Shown here: positions 8,103 to 15,617 of the stretch, in pieces | How the letters are laid out: each line of letters starts with the position of its first letter | Position numbering within the stretch: position 1 is the stretch's first letter | From: a virus | Length of the DNA stretch: 64,000 nucleotides | Direction: 5' to 3' (one strand) | IMG/VR virus record: IMGVR_UViG_3300031857_000094 | Span: 1-64,000 of that record | Program-made: the position numbers and the translations under genes | The notes under the pieces: model-generated | Databases searched by the model: none | Seen by the model: only the letters and a program-made list of their open reading frames with translations | What the model was told of the DNA's origin: nothing

Positions 8103-10165
8103 CATTTTGATGTGGCGCGATATACTCCATCCCAGTTTTTGGGTATATCAGCGTTTCGTAGCTCCTCAATGCGCTCCTCCATCATTCCATAATATTCAGT
8201 GAGTTCGCCTTTAAACGCATTTCGCAACACTTTGATATACTGTAATGCGTTATCCCAGTTTTGATAGCGATACTGTTTAATGAAGTCTCTATGAGTTTTT
8301 AGATATGTGTGATCAACTCCTGTCCCATTGACAATCGTAAAGATACGGACTCCTTTCGATTTACCTTTTACAGCGATGCAGTCTAGCTCTGCTAGTGGAT
8401 ATGCTCCGTCAAGCAGTTCTGCTGTGCGCTCACCGATGATAATACGAACGTGATACGGTTTGCTCTGTCCCTCTAACCGCGAAGCCAAGTTGACAGAATC
8501 CCCCAAACAGGTATAATCAAATCTTTGACTGGAACCCATATTGCCAACGACAACATCACCAGAATTGATACCGAGACCCATACCAAAAGGAGGAACTCCT
8601 TCAGGCGCGATAGAAGCGTTAAAAGCATCGAGATCATCGAGCATTGCGAGACCCGTGCGAACTGCGTTTTTAGCGTGTTCGCGATCATCCAAAGGCGCGT
8701 TCCAGAAAGCCATCTGCGCATCGCCGATATACTTGTCGAGTGTTCCATTGTTTTCTAAAATCCTTGCAGTCATCGCTGTCATGTAGCGATTCATTATCTG
8801 AGTAAGACCTTGAACGTCAGATCCATAATGCTCACTAATAGAAGTGAAGCCGCGCACATCAGTAAACATAATTGAAAGTTCACGAGTTTCTCCTCCTAGG
8901 CGTAGTAGCTCAGGATTCTTCTGTAACTTTTCAACAAGAGCTGGTGAAAGATATGTACCAAACTGCTTTTTGATTTGCAGCTTCAATCTATTCTCGCGCG
9001 CGAAGTTGTTATATACTAAGTGACCAAAGCTGAAAGTGCCTGCCAACAATAAATAACTAGCATCCCACAGCTGCATGTGTTCTTTGAACATGTAGTAAGA
9101 ACCATATGCGGAGGATCCAACGAATGCTAGATATAATGGCACTGTCAATGAAACAGATGTTCTTGGTACAAGAAAGAGCAATAATCCTAGCATTACAGAC
9201 AGAACGAGCAATTCAAGAGTCTTCGCGAAAGGCAGTCGGGTTATACTTGATCCATCTATCAAAGTTTGCAATGCAGCAGCTTGAACTTCATGGCTCCACT
9301 TTTCACCCAACGGCGTGCCGATAATCCCACCAACGCCTTCAATCGTTAATCCTAAGACAACAATTTTTCCTTCGACTTTATCTTTTGTAGCTTCTGTTGC
9401 ATCGACGCGCTCGAAGTTATTGTTCCATGTTGTCCAGATGCGACCACGCTCGTCTGTGGAGATTGCGGGGAACTGCGGGATGCGGACTGCTTCGACACCT
9501 GCTTGACCTGTTTTGATTTGGTAAGATGGATCTCCAGCCACTGCTCGTAGGGTTTCCAATACAAGTGAAGGATACAGTGTATCCCCAATCCTAACCAGCA
9601 TAGGCAAGCGACGAACAACCCCATCACGCTCAGGTGTTGCAGCGAGAACCCCAACCCCTTCGGCAACGTCAGCGAAAGATCGTAGAGGAGATATAGCCCC
9701 AGGCCAAGAATAGACCCATGAATTAGGGTCATCACCGATACTAGCGAAGCCTCTGCGAACAGCATCTGGCGCTCTTCGCTGAGCTGTTGGTGTTTGCGAT
9801 ATAACGACACCACCAGCCGCAATAGATTTTGCCAAATCGGCATCGCCACCAGCGCGATCTTTTTCACTAAAAAGAATAGGAACGACGATAGCTGCAGCGC
9901 CAGCAGCACGAAGACGTTCAATAGTCGCAGCGATGTCTCGACGGTCGAATGGCCATTGACCGTATTCCTGAACTGACTTTTCGCCGAACTCAACCAGAAC
10001 AACTTCATCGGACTTCTTTTGCTCCAAAGATGTTATGAAGTAGTCAAAAGTTTTCAGTTGTAAAGTTTCAATGGGAGATGGATTCAATATGAACAGGATG
10101 ACAAGCATCAAAGCTGATGCGATAGCCGCCCACGTCGAAGTGAGATATTTGCCAAACGTTTCCAT
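8102..10165 (-). CDS. CHASE2-domain class III adenylate cyclase
   Basis: This 687-residue membrane protein is predicted to make cAMP from ATP. An N-terminal membrane helix (about 11-29) leads into a periplasmic CHASE2 sensor (about 35-305), then three membrane helices (about 315-335, 339-358, 366-386) and a cytoplasmic class III cyclase domain (about 425-610). The catalytic set looks complete: metal aspartates D436 (MFTDVRGFTS) and D482 (YIGDAQMAF), ATP-selecting K478 and D550 (FDYTCLGDS), and transition-state N559 and R563 (VNLASRLE). The tail after 615 is helical. Such proteins are normally bacterial chromosomal sensors, often beside FecR-like genes. Here it is the last gene of a phage block with a FecR-like protein and curli-type proteins, just before gp13. 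The substrate is inferred from these residues. Confidence 0.9.
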   Translation of the reverse strand: METFGKYLTSTWAAIASALMLVILFILNPSPIETLQLKTFDYFITSLEQKKSDEVVLVEFGEKSVQEYGQWPFDRRDIAATIERLRAAGAAAIVVPILFSEKDRAGGDADLAKSIAAGGVVISQTPTAQRRAPDAVRRGFASIGDDPNSWVYSWPGAISPLRSFADVAEGVGVLAATPERDGVVRRLPMLVRIGDTLYPSLVLETLRAVAGDPSYQIKTGQAGVEAVRIPQFPAISTDERGRIWTTWNNNFERVDATEATKDKVEGKIVVLGLTIEGVGGIIGTPLGEKWSHEVQAAALQTLIDGSSITRLPFAKTLELLVLSVMLGLLLFLVPRTSVSLTVPLYLAFVGSSAYGSYYMFKEHMQLWDASYLLLAGTFSFGHLVYNNFARENRLKLQIKKQFGTYLSPALVEKLQKNPELLRLGGETRELSIMFTDVRGFTSISEHYGSDVQGLTQIMNRYMTAMTARILENNGTLDKYIGDAQMAFWNAPLDDREHAKNAVRTGLAMLDDLDAFNASIAPEGVPPFGMGLGINSGDVVVGNMGSSQRFDYTCLGDSVNLASRLEGQSKPYHVRIIIGERTAELLDGAYPLAELDCIAVKGKSKGVRIFTIVNGTGVDHTYLKTHRDFIKQYRYQNWDNALQYIKVLRNAFKGELTEYYGMMEERIEELRNADIPKNWDGVYRATSK

Positions 10166-10167
10166 GA

Positions 10168-10431
10168 TCAGTATTGATTGACGATATAAGGAGAAGAAGG
10201 GCAGCTACTGTAACAAGAAACGCTAAGGCTGAAAGACTGTGGAGTATTTCCTGACTGCGTGACCGAGACGCTGATGCCGTCGCCCGCCAATTGTAAATTA
10301 GCAGAATGACCAACAGCAGACTGAGTGATAGTAACATTTTGTGTTGATCCTATAATATTGACTGTTGCGTTGTTAACCTGTTGTGCGTTAGCAGAAACGG
10401 TCAGTAACAATAGAGCTGCTAATACTTTCAT
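10168..10431 (-). CDS. Small curlin-repeat-like secreted protein
   Basis: This 87-residue protein has a signal peptide (MKVLAALLLLTVSANA, likely cut before QQ). It then has two or three short repeats of the curlin type, Asn-x-x-x-Ile-x-Gln-x-Gly: NVTITQSAVGHSANLQL and ISVSVTQSGNTPQSFSL. Curlin repeats form stacked beta-strands in amyloid fibre subunits such as CsgA and CsgB. The C-terminal tail has two cysteines (SCYSSCPSS), unusual for curlin. It lies two bases after the cyclase start and one base before the FecR-like gene end, within the csgF-csgG block. A nucleator-like minor subunit is possible; this is inference from repeats and context. Confidence 0.65.
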   Translation of the reverse strand: MKVLAALLLLTVSANAQQVNNATVNIIGSTQNVTITQSAVGHSANLQLAGDGISVSVTQSGNTPQSFSLSVSCYSSCPSSPYIVNQY

Positions 10432-10432
10432 A

Positions 10433-11539
10433 TCAGTTCCCCTGCTTGATGGTGATAGTCGTAGTTCCTGCGCTGTTTACCATCTGTGTAATCTCGACAC
10501 CATCTTGTGTTAGTTTCATAGTCATGCTTTGGCTAATCGGAACTGTAACCTGAGCATACGCATTGAAGGATTCGCGATACAAGGTAACGAAATCATCTTC
10601 AACAAAGTATTTGAGCCCCGTTGCTGCATTGTATTTAGGCAAAAGTGCGTTGAATTCTGCAAGCTCATTTGTCAACATCTGCGAGCTGGAAAGATCCAAA
10701 AGATTGATAAGGAAGTCGCTGTCAAGGAAGTTGCGATCTAGTTTGTTGTATTCGGTCAGATAGTTCTTATCTAGTTCGGTATACTTTAGCAAATCTTTAC
10801 CAAGCAAATCTTCGTCGAGATAGTTATAGCCTTTAGCTTCTGTATGAACTTCTACGGTTGCAGATTTTGGCGGAGTAACAATCAAAAGATTATTGATTTG
10901 ATCCAAACTCAAATTCATGATACTTGATCTAGGAGTATTCATGCTTGTTTGAACGTTGACCGTTTCAAATGGTTTAGTTAGAATAACAGTTCCCATATCC
11001 GTTGTTACGGAAATAGATCCAGTGATACAATCGCGTTCTATGTTTTTCCAACCAGTAGGGCAAGAAGGTAGAAGAATAATAGTAGAACGACCAATCTCAT
11101 CAACTGTCCCAGAAAAGTCGGTGCCACGAACTCCAATAGTAGCAGTCGGAGTTTCCACCATAACTTGTTGCGGGTCGCTCTTCGCGATCTGTCCTGAAGC
11201 ATATTTGATTGTCCCCAATGCCATCTTCATTCCGAGCTTGCCAGTTTTTTTACTGTCATCGTAAACGAAGTTGTCGATTACTAATCTAGAATGCTCAGTA
11301 ATTTGAACTCGTGTATCATCTCTGAACGTGATTCCAGCGCGACCATTCGCGGTTGTAATAGTATCCTGCATCTCAACACCAGTATCTTTGGCGCTGGGAA
11401 TCACGTTCGTATTGCGTTTTATTTCAGCTGGTCCTGTTAACTCTGTTACTTTTCCAATATCAGCATTACTGATGGTTGGACTTGATAGTAAGAGTATTGC
11501 CAGAGCCAGTGATTGTAGAAATGACCTTAGAGTCAACAC
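10433..11539 (-). CDS. FecR-domain periplasmic protein
   Basis: This 368-residue exported protein probably starts at a GTG (11539), since its signal peptide (LTLRSFLQSLALAILLLSS, cut near SNA) lies in the overlap with the curlin gene. The FecR domain spans about residues 55-145, with typical GRAGITFRDDTRVQITEHS and TPTATIGVRGTDFS. FecR domains sense or transmit envelope signals, and bacterial FecR-like proteins often neighbour CHASE2 cyclases. The C-terminal 200 residues are unassigned and rich in Leu, Asp and Asn. The first 74 bases overlap the 3' end of the curlin-like gene in another frame. AAGG lies a few bases before the GTG. It may be the periplasmic partner of the cyclase's CHASE2 domain; that is inference. 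Confidence 0.82.
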   Translation of the reverse strand: MLTLRSFLQSLALAILLLSSPTISNADIGKVTELTGPAEIKRNTNVIPSAKDTGVEMQDTITTANGRAGITFRDDTRVQITEHSRLVIDNFVYDDSKKTGKLGMKMALGTIKYASGQIAKSDPQQVMVETPTATIGVRGTDFSGTVDEIGRSTIILLPSCPTGWKNIERDCITGSISVTTDMGTVILTKPFETVNVQTSMNTPRSSIMNLSLDQINNLLIVTPPKSATVEVHTEAKGYNYLDEDLLGKDLLKYTELDKNYLTEYNKLDRNFLDSDFLINLLDLSSSQMLTNELAEFNALLPKYNAATGLKYFVEDDFVTLYRESFNAYAQVTVPISQSMTMKLTQDGVEITQMVNSAGTTTITIKQGN

Positions 11540-12143
11540 CGCCGCCTTGCTTGATATCTACTGTGTTTGTTGCACCTAAGATATTCACGTCAGCGTCGTG
11601 ACCGTTTGTGCCAGCAGCACCAGTCTGAATAATGTTAACATCGTTTCCACCACCGCCAGCGATAAGAACAGTGCTCTTAGCTCCAGCAACAGCAGTCGAA
11701 TCATTTTGAATGTTTACAGTATTGTTATCAGTATTGATTGTAACATTGGAAATCGTAAGACCATCAGCTGATTGAGTTACAGTGTTTCCATCACCAGTAA
11801 TCGTGTTATTGATTATAGAGCTTGTACAAGTTCCGCTTACACCGCAAGCGATGTTCACAGTATTATTATCACCTGTTACAAGCGAGTTCACTTGTACGTC
11901 ATCACCCTGCACATTAATTGCAGTGATGTTAGAGTTACCGATCTGGTCAATAGTTACAATATTGTTTTGACCGTTGATTATAGCCTTATCGGTAGGATTG
12001 CCAATCGCATTCGAATTGCCTGTTTGAGTCATAGAAATTGTAGAGCCACTACCGATTTGGTCTACATACACACTATTTCCCGCGGCGTTTGCATATTGAA
12101 ACATAACCAAGAATGACAACAGTGTCATACTTGAGAGTTTCAT
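11466..12143 (-). CDS. Curlin-repeat-like fibre protein
   Basis: This 225-residue exported protein has a signal peptide ending near YANAA, followed by many Asn-rich repeats of curlin type (VYVDQIGSGSTISMTQTG, NIVTIDQIGNSN, NNTVNI repeated). Spacing is close to 20-23 residues in the first part, as in CsgA/CsgB. The later repeats are looser, with DNNTVNI and GSGNTLTI units. One Cys pair occurs in the middle (ACGVSGTC). It lies six bases after csgG, and its 3' end overlaps the FecR-like gene. It is a likely substrate for the CsgG pore, so a phage-encoded extracellular amyloid-like fibre subunit is the leading reading. A solenoid receptor-binding protein would be the alternative. Confidence 0.78.
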   Translation of the reverse strand: MKLSSMTLLSFLVMFQYANAAGNSVYVDQIGSGSTISMTQTGNSNAIGNPTDKAIINGQNNIVTIDQIGNSNITAINVQGDDVQVNSLVTGDNNTVNIACGVSGTCTSSIINNTITGDGNTVTQSADGLTISNVTINTDNNTVNIQNDSTAVAGAKSTVLIAGGGGNDVNIIQTGAAGTNGHDADVNILGATNTVDIKQGGGVDSKVISTITGSGNTLTIKSNHQ

Positions 12144-12148
12144 TCCTT

Positions 12149-12952
12149 TTACCTCTTCTTGATACTCCAGAGCTTTTTCTTAGCTCCCTCCTTAATCATA
12201 TCAGCAACTGCTGCTTCAATAGCTATTCTTACAGCGTATGTCGTAGGTTCGTTCACAGAGTTACCAGCTTCAAACTCAACGGACTTAGTGCCCACATCAA
12301 TAAACTTGAATACGTTTGCGCCAGCGCCTGTGCTCAATACAGTTTTAGATGCTCCAGTCGATAATAGAACTTCACCAGTGTTGATAGAAATCAAACGTAG
12401 CACAACAGTCACTTCGTCTTTTCTATATTCCTGATTAGCGCCAACTCCTAAGAAGCGAGCACCAATACCACCAGTTCCGATATTACTATCATATCCGACA
12501 ACTCCGCCATCCAACATAATCCCAGCAACAGTCAATGGAGTTAGTGGCTTTGCTTGATCCTTTTCGTAAAGCTCGCGCTGACTGCGAATCAGCTGACGTT
12601 CCTTTACAAGATTATCAAGCGCACTACGCTCTACAACCTGAAACCATTTACCGCGACCAGCGTCTTGTAGTGCTTTGATTAGAAACACTTCTGAACCTTG
12701 TGTCACAGCAGAACTCAAACTAGCGAAGTTCGCTGCTGGCTTACGCTGTCCTGTTAGATCAGGAAAACGATATACAGCAATTGGAATGACTGGACCATCT
12801 ACTCCAGGCAAATTCACTAGCTCGTTGAACCGCTTCGTCGTAATAACTTCAGGAGCTTCCGCTCGGGCTTCAATAGATTCTTTTGTTACCGACTCAGCTG
12901 TGCAACCAGCCAACAGTATAGTAGCAAGAATCATACCAAATATCTTTACCAT
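12149..12952 (-). CDS. csgG: CsgG-type curli secretion lipoprotein
   Basis: This 267-residue lipoprotein (E. coli CsgG is 277) forms the nonameric outer-membrane pore of the type VIII (curli) secretion route. The lipobox is LLAGC with Cys16. Family segments are VPIAVYRFPDLTGQRKP, VVERSALDNLVKERQLIR, the strand GGVVGYDSNIGTGGIGARF and a closing GAKKKLWSIKKR. The constriction loop keeps the Asn-Phe pair (PAANF) but appears two residues shorter than in E. coli and lacks the Tyr that helps form the narrow ring there. It overlaps csgF by seven bases. No csgE-like gene is seen in the window. Confidence 0.92.
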   Translation of the reverse strand: MVKIFGMILATILLAGCTAESVTKESIEARAEAPEVITTKRFNELVNLPGVDGPVIPIAVYRFPDLTGQRKPAANFASLSSAVTQGSEVFLIKALQDAGRGKWFQVVERSALDNLVKERQLIRSQRELYEKDQAKPLTPLTVAGIMLDGGVVGYDSNIGTGGIGARFLGVGANQEYRKDEVTVVLRLISINTGEVLLSTGASKTVLSTGAGANVFKFIDVGTKSVEFEAGNSVNEPTTYAVRIAIEAAVADMIKEGAKKKLWSIKKR

Positions 12953-13386
12953 GCTAAACTCCCATAAGGAACAACAACTTCAGTGACGCTACCGCCAGCG
13001 TCTGTAATTCTTAATGTGATTTGTGATCCATCAGATGACCATTGAACATTGTTTGATGCGATATCAAACGATCCACTCGTATTACCATTATCAGAAAACA
13101 ATTGCTCCGCAATTTTTTGCGATAAAGTCGCGTACACGCGCGACTCTAAGTTGTTTAGAAACTTCGCAAGGTTAGTATTTTTTGCAGCCGCAGCTTCAGC
13201 AGCTGCTTGAGCTTTTTTATCTTCGGCAATTTTTTGACGGCGTGATGCTTCTAAGTTATCAATCGTCAAAACGTGAGCAGAGTAACCAATGCCGCTGAAC
13301 GATGGACTTTTATATTGAAATTGAATTTCACTTGCTAGCGTCTGGCTGCTTATCAGTAGCAGCGTTGTTGCCATTAGAATGCGCAT
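12946..13386 (-). CDS. csgF: CsgF-type curli assembly protein
   Basis: This 146-residue exported protein (E. coli CsgF is 138) has a signal peptide MRILMATTLLLISSQTLA. The mature N-terminus SEIQFQYKSPSFSGIGYSA matches the segment by which CsgF plugs into the CsgG channel. An Ala/Lys-rich helix follows (about residues 50-72), then a small beta-rich C-terminal domain (SQITLRITDAGGSVTEVVVP). In bacteria CsgF couples secretion through CsgG to nucleation of the curli fibre at the cell surface. It overlaps csgG by seven bases and the upstream membrane-protein gene by 59 bases. Confidence 0.88.
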   Translation of the reverse strand: MRILMATTLLLISSQTLASEIQFQYKSPSFSGIGYSAHVLTIDNLEASRRQKIAEDKKAQAAAEAAAAKNTNLAKFLNNLESRVYATLSQKIAEQLFSDNGNTSGSFDIASNNVQWSSDGSQITLRITDAGGSVTEVVVPYGSLAW

Positions 13387-13633
13387 CTTTCATCTCCTCG
13401 ATTTCTTTGCCTCTTAGCGTCAGAACTACGTTGACCTTTTGATTCAATCGAATTAGGTCATTATCGAGCATACGGATACGATCAATCAACGCAATTAGAA
13501 CTGTGTTAGCTTCAGAAAGAACTGGCTTGATTTCTTGAGTAGCCCACTTCCAAACGTAGAAGATAAGATAGCCCATGCCGCCAGCAGCGACGATAGGAAA
13601 GCCATACTTATTGATCAGTGATACTACGTCCAT
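13328..13633 (-). CDS. Small single-span membrane protein, holin-like (paralogue 1)
   Basis: This 101-residue protein has one N-terminal membrane span (about residues 10-30, GFPIVAAGGMGYLIFYVWKW) and a charged helical tail with LIDRIRMLDNDLIRLNQK. The layout resembles small holin-like proteins of the BhlA/UviB kind, but no specific family can be proven by eye. It shares KYGFPI, GY-IF and the D-R---D-IR- pattern with the next gene upstream, so the two look like tandem duplicates. Its 3' end overlaps the csgF signal-peptide coding region by 59 bases. A role in lysis, or in anchoring the curli-type machinery, is possible. Confidence 0.6.
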   Translation of the reverse strand: MDVVSLINKYGFPIVAAGGMGYLIFYVWKWATQEIKPVLSEANTVLIALIDRIRMLDNDLIRLNQKVNVVLTLRGKEIEEMKDAHSNGNNAATDKQPDASK

Positions 13634-13911
13634 CAGTCTCTCCTTGCGTCGTTTTTGCCATCAGCTCTTGCGATACGATCTACGTCTGGCTTTACGCCAA
13701 GAGCATTTGACACAAGAGTGTCGACGCGAATGACGTCGTGATTCATAGTCTTCACGCGATTGTCAAGAGCCGTAATAATGTTGCTCATACCCTTGACACT
13801 TGACATAACACCAGCTAGAATAAACTTGAGCGTCAAAAAGACGAAATATCCGCCAGCAAGGGCTGATGCAATAGGAAAGCCCACTTCAGCAACCAGCTTA
13901 AAAAAGTCCAT
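13633..13911 (-). CDS. Small single-span membrane protein, holin-like (paralogue 2)
   Basis: This 92-residue protein has an N-terminal hydrophobic span (VGFPIASALAGGYFVFLTLK, about residues 10-30) and an amphipathic tail (ITALDNRVKTMNHDVIRVD). It is similar in layout and motif to the next gene (101 residues), which it overlaps by one base. It is the first gene of the minus-strand curli/cyclase block and has a late box 24 bases upstream. An oppositely directed promoter (13793-13821) lies inside its coding sequence. The holin-like label is a guess from size and topology. Confidence 0.6.
   Translation of the reverse strand: MDFFKLVAEVGFPIASALAGGYFVFLTLKFILAGVMSSVKGMSNIITALDNRVKTMNHDVIRVDTLVSNALGVKPDVDRIARADGKNDARRD
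13793..13821 (+). promoter_or_regulatory. Sigma70-like promoter for the plus-strand TctC/oxygenase cassette
   Basis: The plus strand has TTGACA at 13793-13798, then exactly 17 bases, then TAGAAT at 13816-13821. The same hexamer pair is found before the tmRNA. It lies inside the opposing membrane-protein gene, about 140 bases before the TctC-like ATG. Transcription would therefore run antisense to the start of the curli/cyclase operon and cross its late promoter. Confidence 0.7.
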
Positions 13912-13934
13912 AACACATCCTTTCAGTTTTACAC

Positions 13935-13942
13935 TATTTATT
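13935..13942 (-). promoter_or_regulatory. Late promoter box for the curli/cyclase block
   Basis: The minus strand reads AATAAATA in GAATAAATA context, 24 bases before the ATG of the 92-residue membrane protein. The same string precedes gp13 and gp25. It implies that the membrane proteins, csgF, csgG, curlin-like, FecR-like and cyclase genes are expressed late, together with virion genes. Confidence 0.62.
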
Positions 13943-13962
13943 CAGGAGTGCTATATAATAGT

Positions 13963-14937
13963 ATGCTTAGATCATTAGTTTTCTTCCTGACGCTGTCTGC
14001 GAGCGCGATGGCTCAGGAATTAAGAGTTATCACTCCTTCTCCTGCAGATAGTTACAATATCAACGCTAGAATCCTGGCTCCGTATATGGCAAAGTATCTG
14101 CTTGAGAAGCCAACTCCTGTAATTCAAGTGATGCCTGGAGCTTCGAGTTTGGTCGCTACGAATTACATGTACAACGTGGCTCCTAAAGACGGGAACACAA
14201 TCGCGACCGTTTATAAAAACATTCCGCTTGTAGGTATTCTCGGTGGCCCTACTGTTATGTTCGATCCAACGAAGTTCAATTGGATTGGCTCGACTGTTGA
14301 TGGTCGTAAAGATGCAGTCTTAGTATGGACACATCGCAAAGAATCACTCACAGAGTTTAAAACTAAGGAACTCATTGTCGGAACAGAAAGTATCGTTTCC
14401 GCAGACTCTACAAAGTTCATTCGAAACTCGCTCGGACTAAACTTCAAGCAGATCGCTGGTTACGCTAATCCAGGCGCTGCGCGACTAGCTCTTGAACGCA
14501 AAGAAGTCGATGCTGTTATTTTTAATTTGCTTGGGATCAAAACACAAACACAATGGACTGATCCAAATAGCGGCATCCGCGCATTGCTACAGTTTGGTAA
14601 CGGTAAGATTCGCCATCCAGATTTCAAAAACGTTCCAACATTCGCAGAGCTTATTACGAACGAAGATGATAAGGCTATTCTTGATATCTTCGAAACACAG
14701 TTTATCCTACTGAGACCATTCATCGCTCCACCTGGAGTTCCTGCTGCTAGAGTAAAAGAACTTCGCGAAGCGTTCAACAAAGCTGTCAACGATGTCGGAT
14801 ACATAGAAGAAGCGACTAAGGCTAGAATGGAAATACAGCTGATCACAGGTGAGCAGGCTGAGCATATTGTAGCTGTTTCATCGAATGCTTCTCAAGCAGT
14901 TTTAGATAAACTTAGAAACCTTCAGAGTGAAAAATGA
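13963..14937 (+). CDS. TctC/Bug-family periplasmic solute-binding protein (copy 1)
   Basis: This 324-residue exported protein has signal peptide MLRSLVFFLTLSASAMAQ. The mature part has the two-lobe TctC pattern: RVITPSPADSYNINAR early, IQVMPGASSLVATNYMYNV, GILGGPTVMFDPTKFNWIGS, and the late APPGVPAARVKELREAFNKA. These proteins feed tripartite tricarboxylate (TTT) transporters or act as periplasmic sensors. No TctA or TctB membrane component is encoded nearby, so it would have to use a host transporter or work alone. An in-frame GTG five codons earlier (13948) is less likely, since the signal peptide begins at this ATG. It overlaps the following oxygenase by four bases. Confidence 0.86.
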   Translation: MLRSLVFFLTLSASAMAQELRVITPSPADSYNINARILAPYMAKYLLEKPTPVIQVMPGASSLVATNYMYNVAPKDGNTIATVYKNIPLVGILGGPTVMFDPTKFNWIGSTVDGRKDAVLVWTHRKESLTEFKTKELIVGTESIVSADSTKFIRNSLGLNFKQIAGYANPGAARLALERKEVDAVIFNLLGIKTQTQWTDPNSGIRALLQFGNGKIRHPDFKNVPTFAELITNEDDKAILDIFETQFILLRPFIAPPGVPAARVKELREAFNKAVNDVGYIEEATKARMEIQLITGEQAEHIVAVSSNASQAVLDKLRNLQSEK

Positions 14938-15617
14938 TTGAACATGCACTATTCCCCACGCTAGTCTGTGAGTTTCACTATAATAAGAAGGATGAGTTCA
15001 AGCAGCTCTTCTATCAAAAGATCTTTGACTATATGACCCCAGAGGGATACTCAAACGAGTTCACTGGTCACGTCAATATCCATCACGAAGAATCGTTCGC
15101 TCCATTTTTCGCATACGCAATTAACTGTGCTAAACAGTATGCTGCACGTTTGCATATCGACACGAATAAGTTCGAGTTCAATCTAGTCAAGACGTGGATG
15201 AACATTAAGAAAGATGACTCGACGCCATATCACGCGCACGGGGATGCGCACATTTCGTTCACTTATTATGTGAACGTTCCATCAACGTTTGTTCGACCTA
15301 TTCGCTTTCATAATCATGAGCGCAGGCACGAACCATATCCTGGCTCTATCCGCTGGAATAACACAAGCGATACTTGGGATTGGTTGAACGCATACACTTG
15401 GCAGTTTGAACCAGTCGAGGGACAGCTGCTAGTATTCCCTTCGACGCTTCCTCATGATACTATTGGTCAGACAAATGGTGAAGATAAAGGTAATCCGACT
15501 GTAGAAGAGCTAAACGAAAATCGTATTTGTCTTGCAGCCGATATCCTTCTCACATACAAAGATAAGACCGCAAGTCCACTTGGTGTCCAACCAGTTAGCA
15601 ATTGGAGACAGTTTTGA
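14934..15617 (+). CDS. 2OG-Fe(II) oxygenase-like protein
   Basis: This 227-residue protein resembles the phage/marine 2-oxoglutarate Fe(II) oxygenase group that begins with a short ALFPTLVCEF strand. The iron site is readable as H102-x-D104 (YHAHGDAHISF) and H174 (FPSTLPHDT). A basic residue for 2-oxoglutarate binding should follow H174 but cannot be pinned down. Members hydroxylate amino acids, proteins or small molecules; the substrate here is unknown. It overlaps the TctC gene by four bases (ATGA) and the next oxygenase by four bases at its stop, so the three form one plus-strand operon. Confidence 0.75.
   Translation: MIEHALFPTLVCEFHYNKKDEFKQLFYQKIFDYMTPEGYSNEFTGHVNIHHEESFAPFFAYAINCAKQYAARLHIDTNKFEFNLVKTWMNIKKDDSTPYHAHGDAHISFTYYVNVPSTFVRPIRFHNHERRHEPYPGSIRWNNTSDTWDWLNAYTWQFEPVEGQLLVFPSTLPHDTIGQTNGEDKGNPTVEELNENRICLAADILLTYKDKTASPLGVQPVSNWRQF

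Noticed and set aside
9352-10008. 218-residue minus-strand frame inside the cyclase gene
   Set aside because: It is out of frame with the intact CHASE2-cyclase, with Leu/Ser-rich shadow composition.
13948-13962. Upstream GTG start for the first TctC gene
   Set aside because: It would add five residues before a clear signal peptide and overlaps the possible -10-like AT-rich stretch; ATG 13963 fits better.
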